A stretch of DNA of 21,205 nucleotides from JBIOJM01 sp044450785 (GCA_044450785.1 JBIOJM010000161.1:1-21205), one strand, 5' to 3'; shown: positions 7,327 through 14,249, counted from the first letter of the stretch. Numbers and translations are program-made. Notes: generated by a model not told the origin, from the sequence alone.

Positions 7327-9507
7327 TCATTCTCGGGACGGTGCCAGCCAGACCGGCTGCGTGAAGGCTCCGTTGCCGGCGACGTCCCACGCTTCCAGGC
7401 GGATCCAGGTTCGCCCGGTGAGGTCAGGACTCTTGCGCAGAGTTCGGCCTTCGAAGGGGGCCGTGTCGGAACAATCGATTCGATCGCGATACACACGCGA
7501 CCCATCGCCGGAGATCAGCTCGACATAGTTGAGTGGGAACGTCCATTTCAGGTCGACGCGCACCTCGGCTTTGCCCCCCTTCCCCAACACAACCGTGGAT
7601 CCGCTCGGCTGGCCGTCGACCAGGAATTCCGGGATCAAGACCTCACCCGTCGTGACGAAGAACCGGCCGGAACGCAGGCTGTCGACCACCGGCTGCCAGC
7701 CGTCCGTGAAGCGAGGCAGGCGGTCGGGGTCGAGGCGGACGTAATTGATGTTCATGTGCCCGAAGAGCTCGTGCGTGTGGTCGAGCTTGAAGACGTCGAC
7801 CTCGCCGGGGAGATACTTCTTCTGGCCCCAGTTGGCCATGTCGTCGAGCAGGTCGAGGGCGCGCCGGCCCAACCGGTCGTCAGAGAGGTCGGCCGGCATT
7901 GCCTTCCACGCGGCCCCCAACCAGCGGTCCGAGAGATAAAAATCCTGGCGCCGGAAGATGTCCGGCGTCCAGCTCGAAGCCTTGATGCGGGCGTGCGCGG
8001 TCCAGGCCAGACCTCCTTCCCGCTCGAGGAGACCGAGCATGTCGGCCCCGTCGCCGACGTGATAAACCGGGCCGAAAGGCAAACGATCTTCCACGAAGGG
8101 CTGAGCCGGCGAGCGCGTCATCGTCCAGTAGACCGGTTTCGGAAATAGGTACATCCAGTGGCCGGTCTCCTTGCCGGGCCGTGACGAGCCCAGGTAGGTG
8201 TTGGCCTCCTCACCGGGCAAGAACAGGATCTCGCTGTCGGAGAGGCGTTTGCACTCGTCGAACATCGCCTGCATCTCGGCCAGGCGCACCGGCCCGGGAT
8301 CCCGCGGGTGGCCGTCGCCGTGGAACTCGGCGAGATGGACGATCTCCACACCCATCTTTTTGAACATCGCGACGAAGTCGGGCGTGGATCGAGGCCCGCC
8401 CCTTGCCTGCTCCTTGAGCGCCGCCGCGGCGATCGCCATGTGCCAGTGGCTGGTCATCGTGTGATAGCCGGGTAGTTTCGGGAAGCCATCGCTGTTCGTG
8501 TATCGGAGCACGTCCCGGAGGGCCGGCTCGCCGCCAAGATGATTAGAGAAGAGGTAGAAGACCCCCAGGCGCTGGTCGGTGCCGGGCGGCGCATTGAACC
8601 ATGGGACGAACGAGCCGCCGCCTCGCTCGGATTGGCGGATGCCGAAGCCGAAACGATCATCCAGCCCGCGATGCCCCCGGCCATACCAGACCGTGCTCTG
8701 GTTATCCGTCAGGTCGCGCGGGAAGAAGAACGGGTGGGGCGGCGGGAAACACGCGATCGACCCAACGAAACGCTCCGCGATCAGGGTGCGATGCCGGACA
8801 GCCAGGTGGCGATCCGGGGTGTCCGCGGCCGGCTGCTCGCGATGGAGTTTCCCTTCGGTGTCCATCCAGGCAAAGCGCACGAACTTGACCGGCGTCGAGA
8901 ACGCCAGACCGGTGTCATACAGGATCGCCCGTCGATCTTCCTGCGTATGAATCACCGTCTCGACGTGCAGCAAACGAGAGAACTGATGGACCGTGAATTG
9001 CAGCTCGCCCGAAAACGGCCCGACCGTGACGTCGCCGATCGTCACGGTGGCGCGGTGGCCCTGGCTGCTGACTCGGACGCGCTTCAGGTCGAGCTTCGAC
9101 AGGAACGCTTGGAATGGCCGGTTGGCCGGCGTGTCGAAGAAGACGTTGAAGACGCTCATCCCCGGCGGCCGGCCCGCCGGGGCCTGGCGCGAACCCACCA
9201 GCACGTATGTGGCCGGGTCGAGGTTTTCCAACACGGGGGACATGGGAAAACCCTCCCCGGAGATCCCCATCGTCTGGATGAGCGGGCGGCCCGGCCGCAG
9301 ATCCAGCACGAGGTGGCCGCGATCTTCACGGCGTGTCGCGCGTTCCAATGGCCACGAAAGCCGGAGCCGACCGTCCTCGTGCTGGACGGTCACGCCGCTG
9401 TCGGCTCGATAACCTGAGAGGTCGACAGTCGGATCCGCAGCCAGCAGTCGACCGGAACAACAGAGACTCCAAAGCAAGGCAATCGTGAGGAATCGGATTC
9501 TTGTCAT
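7327..9507 (-). CDS. Secreted PHP/CehA-like metallohydrolase
   Basis: The 726-residue protein starts at ATG 9507 with AGGAA about eight bases upstream and a signal peptide (MTRIRFLTIALLWSLCCSGRLLAAD). The N-terminal 330 residues are beta-rich. The centre carries histidine- and acid-rich motifs in the order expected of PHP-type metal sites: 'MTSHWHMAIA', 'HLAEFHGDGH', 'LPGEEANTYL', 'TAHARIK' and 'LDHTHELFGHM'. The C-terminus reads like an immunoglobulin-type domain ('RIDCSDTAPFEGR...TWIRLEAWD'). CehA/McbA-type PHP proteins hydrolyse phospho- or carbamate esters; I cannot tell the substrate. Its start codon overlaps the stop of the methyltransferase gene upstream (ATGA), implying coupled translation, although the two products have no obvious common pathway. 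Confidence 0.75.
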   Translation of the reverse strand: MTRIRFLTIALLWSLCCSGRLLAADPTVDLSGYRADSGVTVQHEDGRLRLSWPLERATRREDRGHLVLDLRPGRPLIQTMGISGEGFPMSPVLENLDPATYVLVGSRQAPAGRPPGMSVFNVFFDTPANRPFQAFLSKLDLKRVRVSSQGHRATVTIGDVTVGPFSGELQFTVHQFSRLLHVETVIHTQEDRRAILYDTGLAFSTPVKFVRFAWMDTEGKLHREQPAADTPDRHLAVRHRTLIAERFVGSIACFPPPHPFFFPRDLTDNQSTVWYGRGHRGLDDRFGFGIRQSERGGGSFVPWFNAPPGTDQRLGVFYLFSNHLGGEPALRDVLRYTNSDGFPKLPGYHTMTSHWHMAIAAAALKEQARGGPRSTPDFVAMFKKMGVEIVHLAEFHGDGHPRDPGPVRLAEMQAMFDECKRLSDSEILFLPGEEANTYLGSSRPGKETGHWMYLFPKPVYWTMTRSPAQPFVEDRLPFGPVYHVGDGADMLGLLEREGGLAWTAHARIKASSWTPDIFRRQDFYLSDRWLGAAWKAMPADLSDDRLGRRALDLLDDMANWGQKKYLPGEVDVFKLDHTHELFGHMNINYVRLDPDRLPRFTDGWQPVVDSLRSGRFFVTTGEVLIPEFLVDGQPSGSTVVLGKGGKAEVRVDLKWTFPLNYVELISGDGSRVYRDRIDCSDTAPFEGRTLRKSPDLTGRTWIRLEAWDVAGNGAFTQPVWLAPSRE

Positions 9508-10934
9508 GGGGCAGTTCCTCGATCCACTTGCTTGGGTGCCGCCGAACGAACCATCCGCGCGATGAAACGAGCATCGCCGTCGTGGACCTGCGGCCAGAGC
9601 TGGATCATGGCGGCCGGCGGCGCGTCCTCGAGCGGATGAGGGAACGCTTCCAGGCGAAACTCGGGATGGGACGCCAGGAAGGCACTGACGACCTCGGTCG
9701 TCTCGCTTCGCGTCACGGTCAAGACGGTGTAGACGAGCGTTCCACCGGGTCGGACGCCGGTGCTCGCGGCATCCAGGCATTGCAACTGGCGAGCGACCAG
9801 CTCGGGTAGCCGGGTCGCGGGCATGGTCCAGCGCGCGTCGGGGTGGCGGCGCCAGCTTCCGATACCGGAACAGACGGCATCGACGAGGACTCCGTCGTAG
9901 CGTCCGGGCTTGCCGGCGGCGCGCCGGCTGTCCAGGAGCCTCGTTGTGATATTGTGAAACGCACCGCGGCGCAGCCGCACCGCGGTCTCATGCCTGCGGT
10001 GCTCTTGCTCGAACGTGCAGACGACGAGACCTTTGCCGCGCATGAGCGCGGCCAGATGCAAGGCATGGAGTCCGCTCTCGGCGTTGACGTCCCACCATCG
10101 CTCGCCGGGGTCGGGGTCGCACACGATCGCCACGGCCTGTGAGGTAATGTCCTCGATGACCAGTTGCCCGGTACGGAACGCGTCGAACGGCATCAGGTCC
10201 GTATCGGGCGGAAGCTTGGCCGCGGTCGGGATTCGGCGATGGATCCAGGGCTTCAGCTCGGCATCCCTCAGGGCGGTCCAGACTGTCTTGTCCTCCTGGC
10301 CGCGCACGCCGACCCAGAGCGGAGGACGCGTCTGCAGAGCGGCCAGGAAATCGAGCCGCCGCACCTTGGGTGTGGCGATGCCCGGCGGGACGGGGAGCTG
10401 ATCCCGCATCCAGTCGGGGAACAACCGCCACGGGTCGGCATTCAGGGGCCGTCCCGCCATCCACCGCTTCAATCCTTCGGCGCGAGCCGTCCAGTTCGGG
10501 GCATCGCCGACCGGCGAGAGACGCTCCGGCTGACGGCCGGACCGCACAGCCCACGCCCGCGCCATCCCACTCAATTCGGCGGAATCGAGCAACCAGGCCA
10601 GCAGCAGTTGTTCCTCAATCATCGGCAGGTGAAGCGGCTCGATCCACCCCCACCACCGCAAAAGGGCGCCCAGGCTGCGTCCGATCCAGACACGGTCCTT
10701 GGCAGTCGTTCTTGCTCGCCCGTCGATCGCCGCGGCCAGTGCCGCTGCCAGCCACTTGTGCTCCTGGACGACCGCGTGCAGGACGGACGGCGCGACCGAG
10801 GCCGTCAACTCGGCCAGCGGCGTGAACGAGGGCTGCGCCGGGGAACGGCCGTGGCCGCCGGGACGAGTCTGAGTGGAAGGGCGGCGCCGGGTTGCAGCCT
10901 GAGGCCTGGTCCTGCCGCGCACGTTTCTGGTCAT
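9504..10934 (-). CDS. RsmB/NOP2-like RNA (cytosine-C5) methyltransferase with altered active site
   Basis: The 476-residue protein has an Arg-rich N-terminus, a helical NusB-like/N-terminal region (about 40-200), and a Rossmann SAM-binding domain (about 255-460). It matches rRNA m5C methyltransferases at motif IV, 'DAVCSGIGSWRRHPDARW' (family: DAPCSGxGxxRRxPDxRW; Cys355), and around motif VI, 'GGTLVYTVLTVTRSETTEVV' (family: GGxLVYxTCSxxxxEnexvv). The motif VI cysteine, nucleophile in Escherichia coli RsmB, is Leu405 here, exactly 50 residues after Cys355 as in the E. coli enzyme. Motif I is also weak ('DVNAESGLHALHLAAL'). The start at ATG 10934 has no clear ribosome site but overlaps the stop of a 22-codon ORF (ATGA). 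It may be a divergent, inactive or RNA-binding-only homologue. Confidence 0.82.
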   Translation of the reverse strand: MTRNVRGRTRPQAATRRRPSTQTRPGGHGRSPAQPSFTPLAELTASVAPSVLHAVVQEHKWLAAALAAAIDGRARTTAKDRVWIGRSLGALLRWWGWIEPLHLPMIEEQLLLAWLLDSAELSGMARAWAVRSGRQPERLSPVGDAPNWTARAEGLKRWMAGRPLNADPWRLFPDWMRDQLPVPPGIATPKVRRLDFLAALQTRPPLWVGVRGQEDKTVWTALRDAELKPWIHRRIPTAAKLPPDTDLMPFDAFRTGQLVIEDITSQAVAIVCDPDPGERWWDVNAESGLHALHLAALMRGKGLVVCTFEQEHRRHETAVRLRRGAFHNITTRLLDSRRAAGKPGRYDGVLVDAVCSGIGSWRRHPDARWTMPATRLPELVARQLQCLDAASTGVRPGGTLVYTVLTVTRSETTEVVSAFLASHPEFRLEAFPHPLEDAPPAAMIQLWPQVHDGDARFIARMVRSAAPKQVDRGTAP

Positions 10935-10999
10935 GCCGATTCACGCGGCTTTCGCCGAGCCTCTTCGCCCGTGAACGGATCCAGGCCCGTGTGATACAT
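10931..10999 (-). CDS. 22-codon leader ORF made mostly from the ygiQ 3' core repeat
   Basis: From ATG 10999 a short frame reads MYHTGLDPFTGEEA and nine further codons; its first 13 codons are the same frame as YgiQ residues in 'CMYHTGLDPFTGEE'. Its TGA overlaps the ATG of the methyltransferase gene (ATGA), so it could deliver ribosomes to that otherwise weak start. No strong ribosome site precedes it. Whether it is translated is not known. Confidence 0.3.
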   Translation of the reverse strand: MYHTGLDPFTGEEARRKPRESA

Positions 11000-11014
11000 A
11001 CACGTGGCGATGTC
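10960..11014 (-). repeat. Copy D of the ygiQ 3'-end repeat: 55-bp core only
   Basis: These 55 bases are identical at every position to 15128-15182 inside ygiQ, differ at one position from 13877-13931 and at seven from 12201-12255. The core encodes D-I-A-T-C-M-Y-H-T-G-L-D-P-F-T-G-E-E in YgiQ. Sequence on either side is unrelated to ygiQ. It stands 26 bases upstream of the methyltransferase start codon. Confidence 0.9.
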
Positions 11015-11078
11015 CCTGGGTCGGCTACTTTGCATGGAGCTCCGTTCGGTCAGGTTTCATCGTGTTTGCTGCTTGTCA

Positions 11079-11843
11079 CTAATCCGATTCAGGAGTCGGA
11101 AGTAGGCGAACGGGGGCTTGATCGATGCGAAGGTCCGCGCACGTCATCTGGTAGCTGGCTTCCAGATCAAGGGGCACGGAGAAGTCGGAGGCGATCCATA
11201 AGGGGAGGGTCGGCAGTGGCTGGCCCAGAGCGAGCGGTGCCGGCCACACCTCAAGTTGTTGCGACTCGTCTTCACGCCCCACGGCTCGGTAGGATGCCGC
11301 CGAGAGGCTCGCCAACGGCAGCACTGGCGCGCCAATATCGACCCCGAGGAGGGACAGGATGGTGCTGTTCAGGTCAGCTCGTCGCGTGGTGACGGTGTCC
11401 ACGACCACGACACTACTGCCTTGTTGCAGGTAGCCGACACACTCGACCGCGAACGCCTGCCGGGCTGCGGGGCGGTCCTTGTTCCGTGGGCTGAGCAGCT
11501 CGACCGCGGCCGCGAGGCGCGGGTCGCCGTCGTCAGCAAATACCTGAACCTCGACACCATCGACCGTGGCCAGATCGACCGCGACTGCGAGGGCGGGGGC
11601 CGGTGCCGCCCATGTCTGCGGCCCGGCCGTACCGTTCGCGGGCATAGGTGCCCCCTGTTCGCGCAGCGCGGCCACGTCGATCTCGATGGGACCGTCGCGA
11701 TCAACGAGGGGGACGGCGTAATAGCCCGAAGGCAAGAGACCCTGATTGAGCAGTCGGGCCATGGCCGCGGCCCAAGCCCCGTGGAAACTACGCCACGGGT
11801 GCGTTCGGTTCAGAGGCGAGTTGAAGTGGTCCAGCAGTGGCAT
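11079..11843 (-). CDS. Hypothetical protein of a planctomycete-type family (MPLLDHF... opening)
   Basis: The 254-residue protein starts at ATG 11843, chosen over a start seven codons upstream because AAAGGG lies six bases before it and the N-terminus 'MPLLDHFNSPLNRTHPW' matches what I remember of a widespread hypothetical family in Planctomycetes. Recognisable pieces are 'SFHGAWAAAMARLLNQ', 'LLPSGYYAVP', 'IEIDVAAL', 'VELLSPRNKDRPAARQAF' and 'VVVVDTVTTRRADLN'. The E-I-D / V-E-L-L-S-P-x-N-K order resembles a PD-(D/E)xK-like or Uma2/DUF4058-like core, but this is inference. No signal peptide or membrane segment. It lies alone between repeat copies D and C, 14 bases beyond the 3' end of copy C, in the same orientation. 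Function unknown. Confidence 0.72.
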   Translation of the reverse strand: MPLLDHFNSPLNRTHPWRSFHGAWAAAMARLLNQGLLPSGYYAVPLVDRDGPIEIDVAALREQGAPMPANGTAGPQTWAAPAPALAVAVDLATVDGVEVQVFADDGDPRLAAAVELLSPRNKDRPAARQAFAVECVGYLQQGSSVVVVDTVTTRRADLNSTILSLLGVDIGAPVLPLASLSAASYRAVGREDESQQLEVWPAPLALGQPLPTLPLWIASDFSVPLDLEASYQMTCADLRIDQAPVRLLPTPESD

Positions 11844-11856
11844 TGGAGACCCTTTC

Positions 11857-12297
11857 TCACTCACGGGGCTCGGCGCGCCGCCCTTGGTTCGCCCCCTTCA
11901 TTCCCCTTCTTAGCTGGCGGCGTGCCGACTTCCGGCCGGGGCCGTAGCCCGCGGGTCGCCCCGGGTTCGGGATCTCATGGACGCAGTCCCCGCGGGCCGC
12001 CTGGTTGGCCTCCTTCCGCCGTGCTTCACGTGCCTCGCGCGACGGCTGGGCGGGGATCAAGGCGTCGCAGCCCGAACCGATCAGGTCCTGCCGGCCCGCT
12101 TCCAGAAGCGCCTTGCGGACCTCGAAGTCGTTCTCCGGCTAGAAAAACTGGAGCAGCGCCCGCTGCACCTTGCGAGCCCGCAAATGCTTGGCATTATAGA
12201 CTTCTTCGCCGGTGAACCGATCCAGCCCCGTGCGATACATACTGGTGGCGATGTCGCTGGTTACCCGCATCAAGATCAGGATATCCGGAGATCGCAT
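11857..12297 (-). pseudogene. Copy C of the ygiQ 3' end: degenerate C-terminal fragment with a nonsense codon
   Basis: From ATG 12297 the frame reads MRSPDILILMRVTSDIATSMY and continues as a recognisable YgiQ C-terminus (RTGLDRFTGEEVY, LIGSGCDALIPAQP, NPGRPAGYGPGRKSARR) to TGA at 11857. A TAG at 12139-12141 replaces the Lys codon of the invariant 'FFKPEN', one base change from AAG. The frame is intact on both sides, so this is the only clear lesion. It is much more diverged from ygiQ than copy B but shares with B the non-ygiQ lead-in 'FLVMRSPDIL'. It lacks the radical-SAM domain altogether. Confidence 0.85.
12201..12255 (-). repeat. Copy C core of the ygiQ 3'-end repeat
   Basis: This is the 55-bp core within copy C; it matches the ygiQ core (15128-15182) at 48 of 55 positions by direct comparison. 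Homology with copy B continues to the right to about 12344 (shared GGATGCCAGCCGC and AGGACGCCG), where homology with ygiQ has already ended. Confidence 0.85.
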
Positions 12298-12400
12298 CAC
12301 GAGGAAGAGGGATGCCAGCCGCGGAGTGCGGTAGGACGCCGTTTGACCAGTTAGCCGGCGAAGACGAAGACACCGCTTGCAACGGCCCTCGCGAAGAGCG

Positions 12401-12481
12401 ATGCTGGAATTCAGCCATCAGGTCGAAAAGACTCGCAGGAGCTATCAAGACTTCTGGGAGGAGCACGTCCGCCCGAAGTGA
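12401..12481 (+). CDS. Possible 26-residue peptide coupled to the downstream gene
   Basis: ATG 12401 opens a short frame, MLEFSHQVEKTRRSYQDFWE plus six codons, charged and helical, ending in TGA at 12479-12481. The stop overlaps a GTG at 12478 that is in frame with the next gene. The ribosome site is weak. It could be a real micro-gene or the tail of a lost gene; I recognise no family. Confidence 0.3.
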   Translation: MLEFSHQVEKTRRSYQDFWEEHVRPK

Positions 12482-12495
12482 AGAGGAGCATCGCC

Positions 12496-12768
12496 GTGCC
12501 CGCGTCCGCAGAGCACTTCCGTTCCATGTTGTCGTCCCTACTCGATGAGGCCGGGCGGCTGGGCTTCAGCTACGTCGGCATCACGGCCGGTGCCCTGCAT
12601 CGCCGCGTCGGCAGCTACCCCGGCAAGGAGCACCGAATGCCGGTCTGTTGTGCCGCCATGCGCGGGGTCATGGGTCCGTCCGATCGCATCGTCGAGCAAC
12701 CCCCGAGCGGCAACGGGGCTTCGCTGCTCATCCAATTCGCGTTGCCACGTCCGACCGGGGGCGCCTAA
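12496..12768 (+). CDS. Small hypothetical protein with LHRRVG-HRMPVCC motif
   Basis: I start at GTG 12496 because AGAGGAG lies seven bases upstream; a GTG at 12478 would overlap the preceding peptide and place that ribosome site inside the gene. The 90-residue product has a helical start ('EHFRSMLSSLLDEAG') and then 'FSYVGITAGALHRRVGSYPG', 'HRMPVCCAAMRGVM' and 'NGASLLIQFALPR'. The conserved-looking His, Arg and paired Cys suggest a compact metal-binding or catalytic fold, and I associate the pattern 'I-x-aG-x-LHR-x-VG-x-YPG..HRMPvCC' with a hypothetical family often seen near defence or mobile genes; I cannot name it. It lies between repeat copies C and B, upstream of a ParB-like pair in the same direction. 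Confidence 0.65.
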   Translation: MPASAEHFRSMLSSLLDEAGRLGFSYVGITAGALHRRVGSYPGKEHRMPVCCAAMRGVMGPSDRIVEQPPSGNGASLLIQFALPRPTGGA

Positions 12769-12802
12769 CCCTGATTAGAGGGCCAGAGCCGACCGAAATA
12801 AC

Positions 12803-12876
12803 GCGACCGGCACCGTGGCAGACGGACCGGCAAGCTGAATTCATGCGACCGGCGCCATGAGAGACGCACCGGCACG
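12803..12876 (+). repeat. Two imperfect 32-bp direct repeats, 42 bp apart
   Basis: 12803-12834 and 12845-12876 match at about 26 of 32 positions (GCGACCGGC..C..TG..AGACG.ACCGGCA.G). They fill much of the 187-base gap between the small hypothetical gene and the ParB-like gene. A fainter third unit may start near 12788. Purpose unknown; they could be operator-like sites or leftover recombination sequence. Confidence 0.5.
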
Positions 12877-12920
12877 GGTTGGGTCGAATCATCAGTTAGG
12901 CTCGGCAGGTGAGACGCAGA

Positions 12921-12949
12921 TTGTGGCGCGGGTTCGGATCATGTATCTT
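12921..12949 (+). promoter_or_regulatory. Candidate promoter of ParB-like pair 1, possibly leaderless
   Basis: TTGTGG (12921-12926) and TATCTT (12944-12949) are 17 bases apart, normal for a housekeeping sigma factor. TATCTT ends six bases before the ATG at 12956, so transcription would begin at or next to the start codon. The paralogous pair 2 has TATCTTGG in nearly the same place, which supports function. Confidence 0.45.
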
Positions 12950-12955
12950 GGATGA

Positions 12956-13252
12956 ATGAGCCAGCCGATTCGGGAGGTCGATCCGGGCGAGTTGCGGCTC
13001 CCGCCGAGTCGAGCAAGCGGTGCTGATCCGTGGAAGCTGCACCAACAGATCCGGCAGTTCGGATCGTCGAGGAGCGGGATGCCTCCAATCCTCGTGTACG
13101 AGGATCCAGACGGGATCCTGGAGATCTCCGACGGGGTTACCCGCGCCGCCCGGATCGCGAAGCTGGCACCTGACCAGACGGTCCCGATCGTGGTGATCGG
13201 GCAGTACCGCCGGAGTCGGGCAGGCTCCCCTTACGTGAGGGACCGGTTGTGA
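12956..13252 (+). CDS. ParB/Srx-like small protein, pair 1
   Basis: The 98-residue protein starts at ATG 12956. It reads 'REVDPGELRLPPSR', 'DPWKLHQQIRQFG', 'SGMPPILVYEDPDGILEI', 'SDGVTRAARIAKL' and 'TVPIVVIGQY'. The order resembles a minimal ParB N-terminal (ParB/sulfiredoxin) fold: a substrate-facing 'I-x-x-L' strand, a helix, 'ppi-v', then 'DG-x-tRa-a'. It lacks the helix-turn-helix of plasmid ParB, so a partition role is unlikely. It is clearly paralogous to 14250-14543. Its TGA overlaps the GTG of the next gene (GTGA), so the two are translated together. Function unknown; ParB-like is a fold-level inference. Confidence 0.72.
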   Translation: MSQPIREVDPGELRLPPSRASGADPWKLHQQIRQFGSSRSGMPPILVYEDPDGILEISDGVTRAARIAKLAPDQTVPIVVIGQYRRSRAGSPYVRDRL

Positions 13253-13476
13253 GCGAGAGCGAGACCCGGGCGGAGGTGTTTGCCGCCCTCGAGGAGCTGT
13301 CCCGGTCCATTCCCGAGATGCGGGCCGGCCAACTCATGGCCGCGGTCGGGGAGTTGTGTGCCGATCTCCATGGGCGTGGCTTGTGGGACGCCGACGACGA
13401 GGAGTTCCTCGAGGCCGTATGGCAGTTTCGCCGCAACTACGAGGCGGCTGTTACTCCGAGTCGTGACGACGCCTAA
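13249..13476 (+). CDS. Small acidic partner protein of ParB-like pair 1
   Basis: The 75-residue protein starts at GTG 13249 overlapping the upstream stop. It is acidic and helical ('EVFAALEELSRSIPEMRAGQLMAAVGELC', 'WDADDEEFLEAVWQF'). The pattern R-x-G-Q-L-(6-8)-L followed by D-D-x-x-(F/L)-L-E is shared with 14540-14752, so both are one family. It has no known motif. Constant pairing with the ParB-like protein suggests an interacting partner or regulator. The gene ends 29 bases before repeat copy B. Confidence 0.7.
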   Translation: MSESETRAEVFAALEELSRSIPEMRAGQLMAAVGELCADLHGRGLWDADDEEFLEAVWQFRRNYEAAVTPSRDDA

Positions 13477-13505
13477 CCTCGCGCTGTAGCGGACCCGGCC
13501 CACCG

Positions 13506-14017
13506 AGGCGTTTGACAGAGCGGTCAACGACCGCCGCCTTTCCGTCTGCGGTTCTTGTCCAGACGTCGCGCCGTCTTCCGCCCCGGGCGGTAGCCCGGAT
13601 TCGGCAAGCCGCGCTCGCCGACCGGCTCCCCCTTCGCTGGGTTGGCAACCGTATGGTAATGGTCGCCTTCGGCTGCCCCATTCGCCTGTCGCCTCCTCGC
13701 TTCGATCGCTTTACGCGGCGGGTTAGCAGGGATCAGGCAGTCACAGCCCGAGCCGATCAGGTCTCCTCGCCCCGCCTTGAGCAAAGCCTCCCGCACCATG
13801 AAATAGTTTTCCGGCTTGAAGAACTGCATCAACGCCCGCTGCAGCTTGCGATCACGCAGGTGCTTGGCGATGTAAACCTCTTCGCCCGTGAACGGATCCA
13901 GGCCCGTGTGATACATGCACGTGGCGATGTCGCTGGCCATACGCATATCGATCAGGATATCCGGAGATCGCATCACGAGGAAGATGGATGCCAGCCGCAG
14001 ACGGCGGGAGGACGCCG
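13506..14017 (-). repeat. Copy B of the ygiQ 3'-end repeat unit
   Basis: The unit spans from AGGCGTTTGACAGAGCGG (13506-13523, also at 14757-14774 beyond the ygiQ stop) to the core end at 13931, all homologous to ygiQ, and on to about 14017 in a segment shared only with copy C. It therefore contains noncoding sequence from both sides of the coding fragment, which argues for DNA-level copying of the ygiQ end and not for retained selection on a protein alone. Confidence 0.85.
13524..13973 (-). CDS. Free-standing YgiQ C-terminal domain (DUF3362-like) ORF
   Basis: This intact 149-residue frame starts at ATG 13973 (GTG 13976 also possible) as MRSPDILIDMRMASDIATCM and ends at TGA 13524. From Asp-Ile-Ala-Thr on, its last 135 residues differ from the ygiQ product at 12 positions by my count (91% identity), including 'FFKPENYFMVREALLKAGRG' and 'GYRPGRKTARR'. 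The domain alone lacks the CxxxCxxC iron-sulfur motif and the SAM-binding barrel, so it cannot be a radical-SAM enzyme. No ribosome site is evident. Conservation of the frame may mean recent duplication, or use as a separate protein. In ygiQ itself the 91% match stops exactly at this segment's beginning. Confidence 0.6.
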   Translation of the reverse strand: MRSPDILIDMRMASDIATCMYHTGLDPFTGEEVYIAKHLRDRKLQRALMQFFKPENYFMVREALLKAGRGDLIGSGCDCLIPANPPRKAIEARRRQANGAAEGDHYHTVANPAKGEPVGERGLPNPGYRPGRKTARRLDKNRRRKGGGR

Positions 14018-14212
14018 CGTGTCAACGGGTTGGCGATGGCGCAGAGGTCGCCACGACTGCCGTGCGCACGTCCCCATTGGTGACGTCATTGCGGGGTCGA
14101 GCGGACTGACAGCTCCTGCCGGTGCCTGCGCGACCTGGTACACCGGCGGGTCGGCTGCGCCGGAACGACCTGCAGCGTTGGCTGGGACTGAAGGCGTGGA
14201 GTCATGGCACCC

Positions 14213-14242
14213 TTCCTCTCGAGGGCCTGCTTGCGGTATCTT
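14213..14242 (+). promoter_or_regulatory. Candidate promoter of ParB-like pair 2, possibly leaderless
   Basis: TTCCTC (14213-14218) and TATCTT (14237-14242) are 18 bases apart; TATCTT ends seven bases before ATG 14250. The TATCTTGG match to pair 1 at the same distance from the start is the main support. The 273 bases from 13977 to 14249 otherwise show no gene. Confidence 0.4.
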
Positions 14243-14249
14243 GGCGGTC

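Noticed and set aside
13512..14249. N-terminal extension of the ParB-like pair 2 frame
   Set aside because: The extension is the antisense of repeat copy B; homology to the pair 1 protein begins at ATG 14250.
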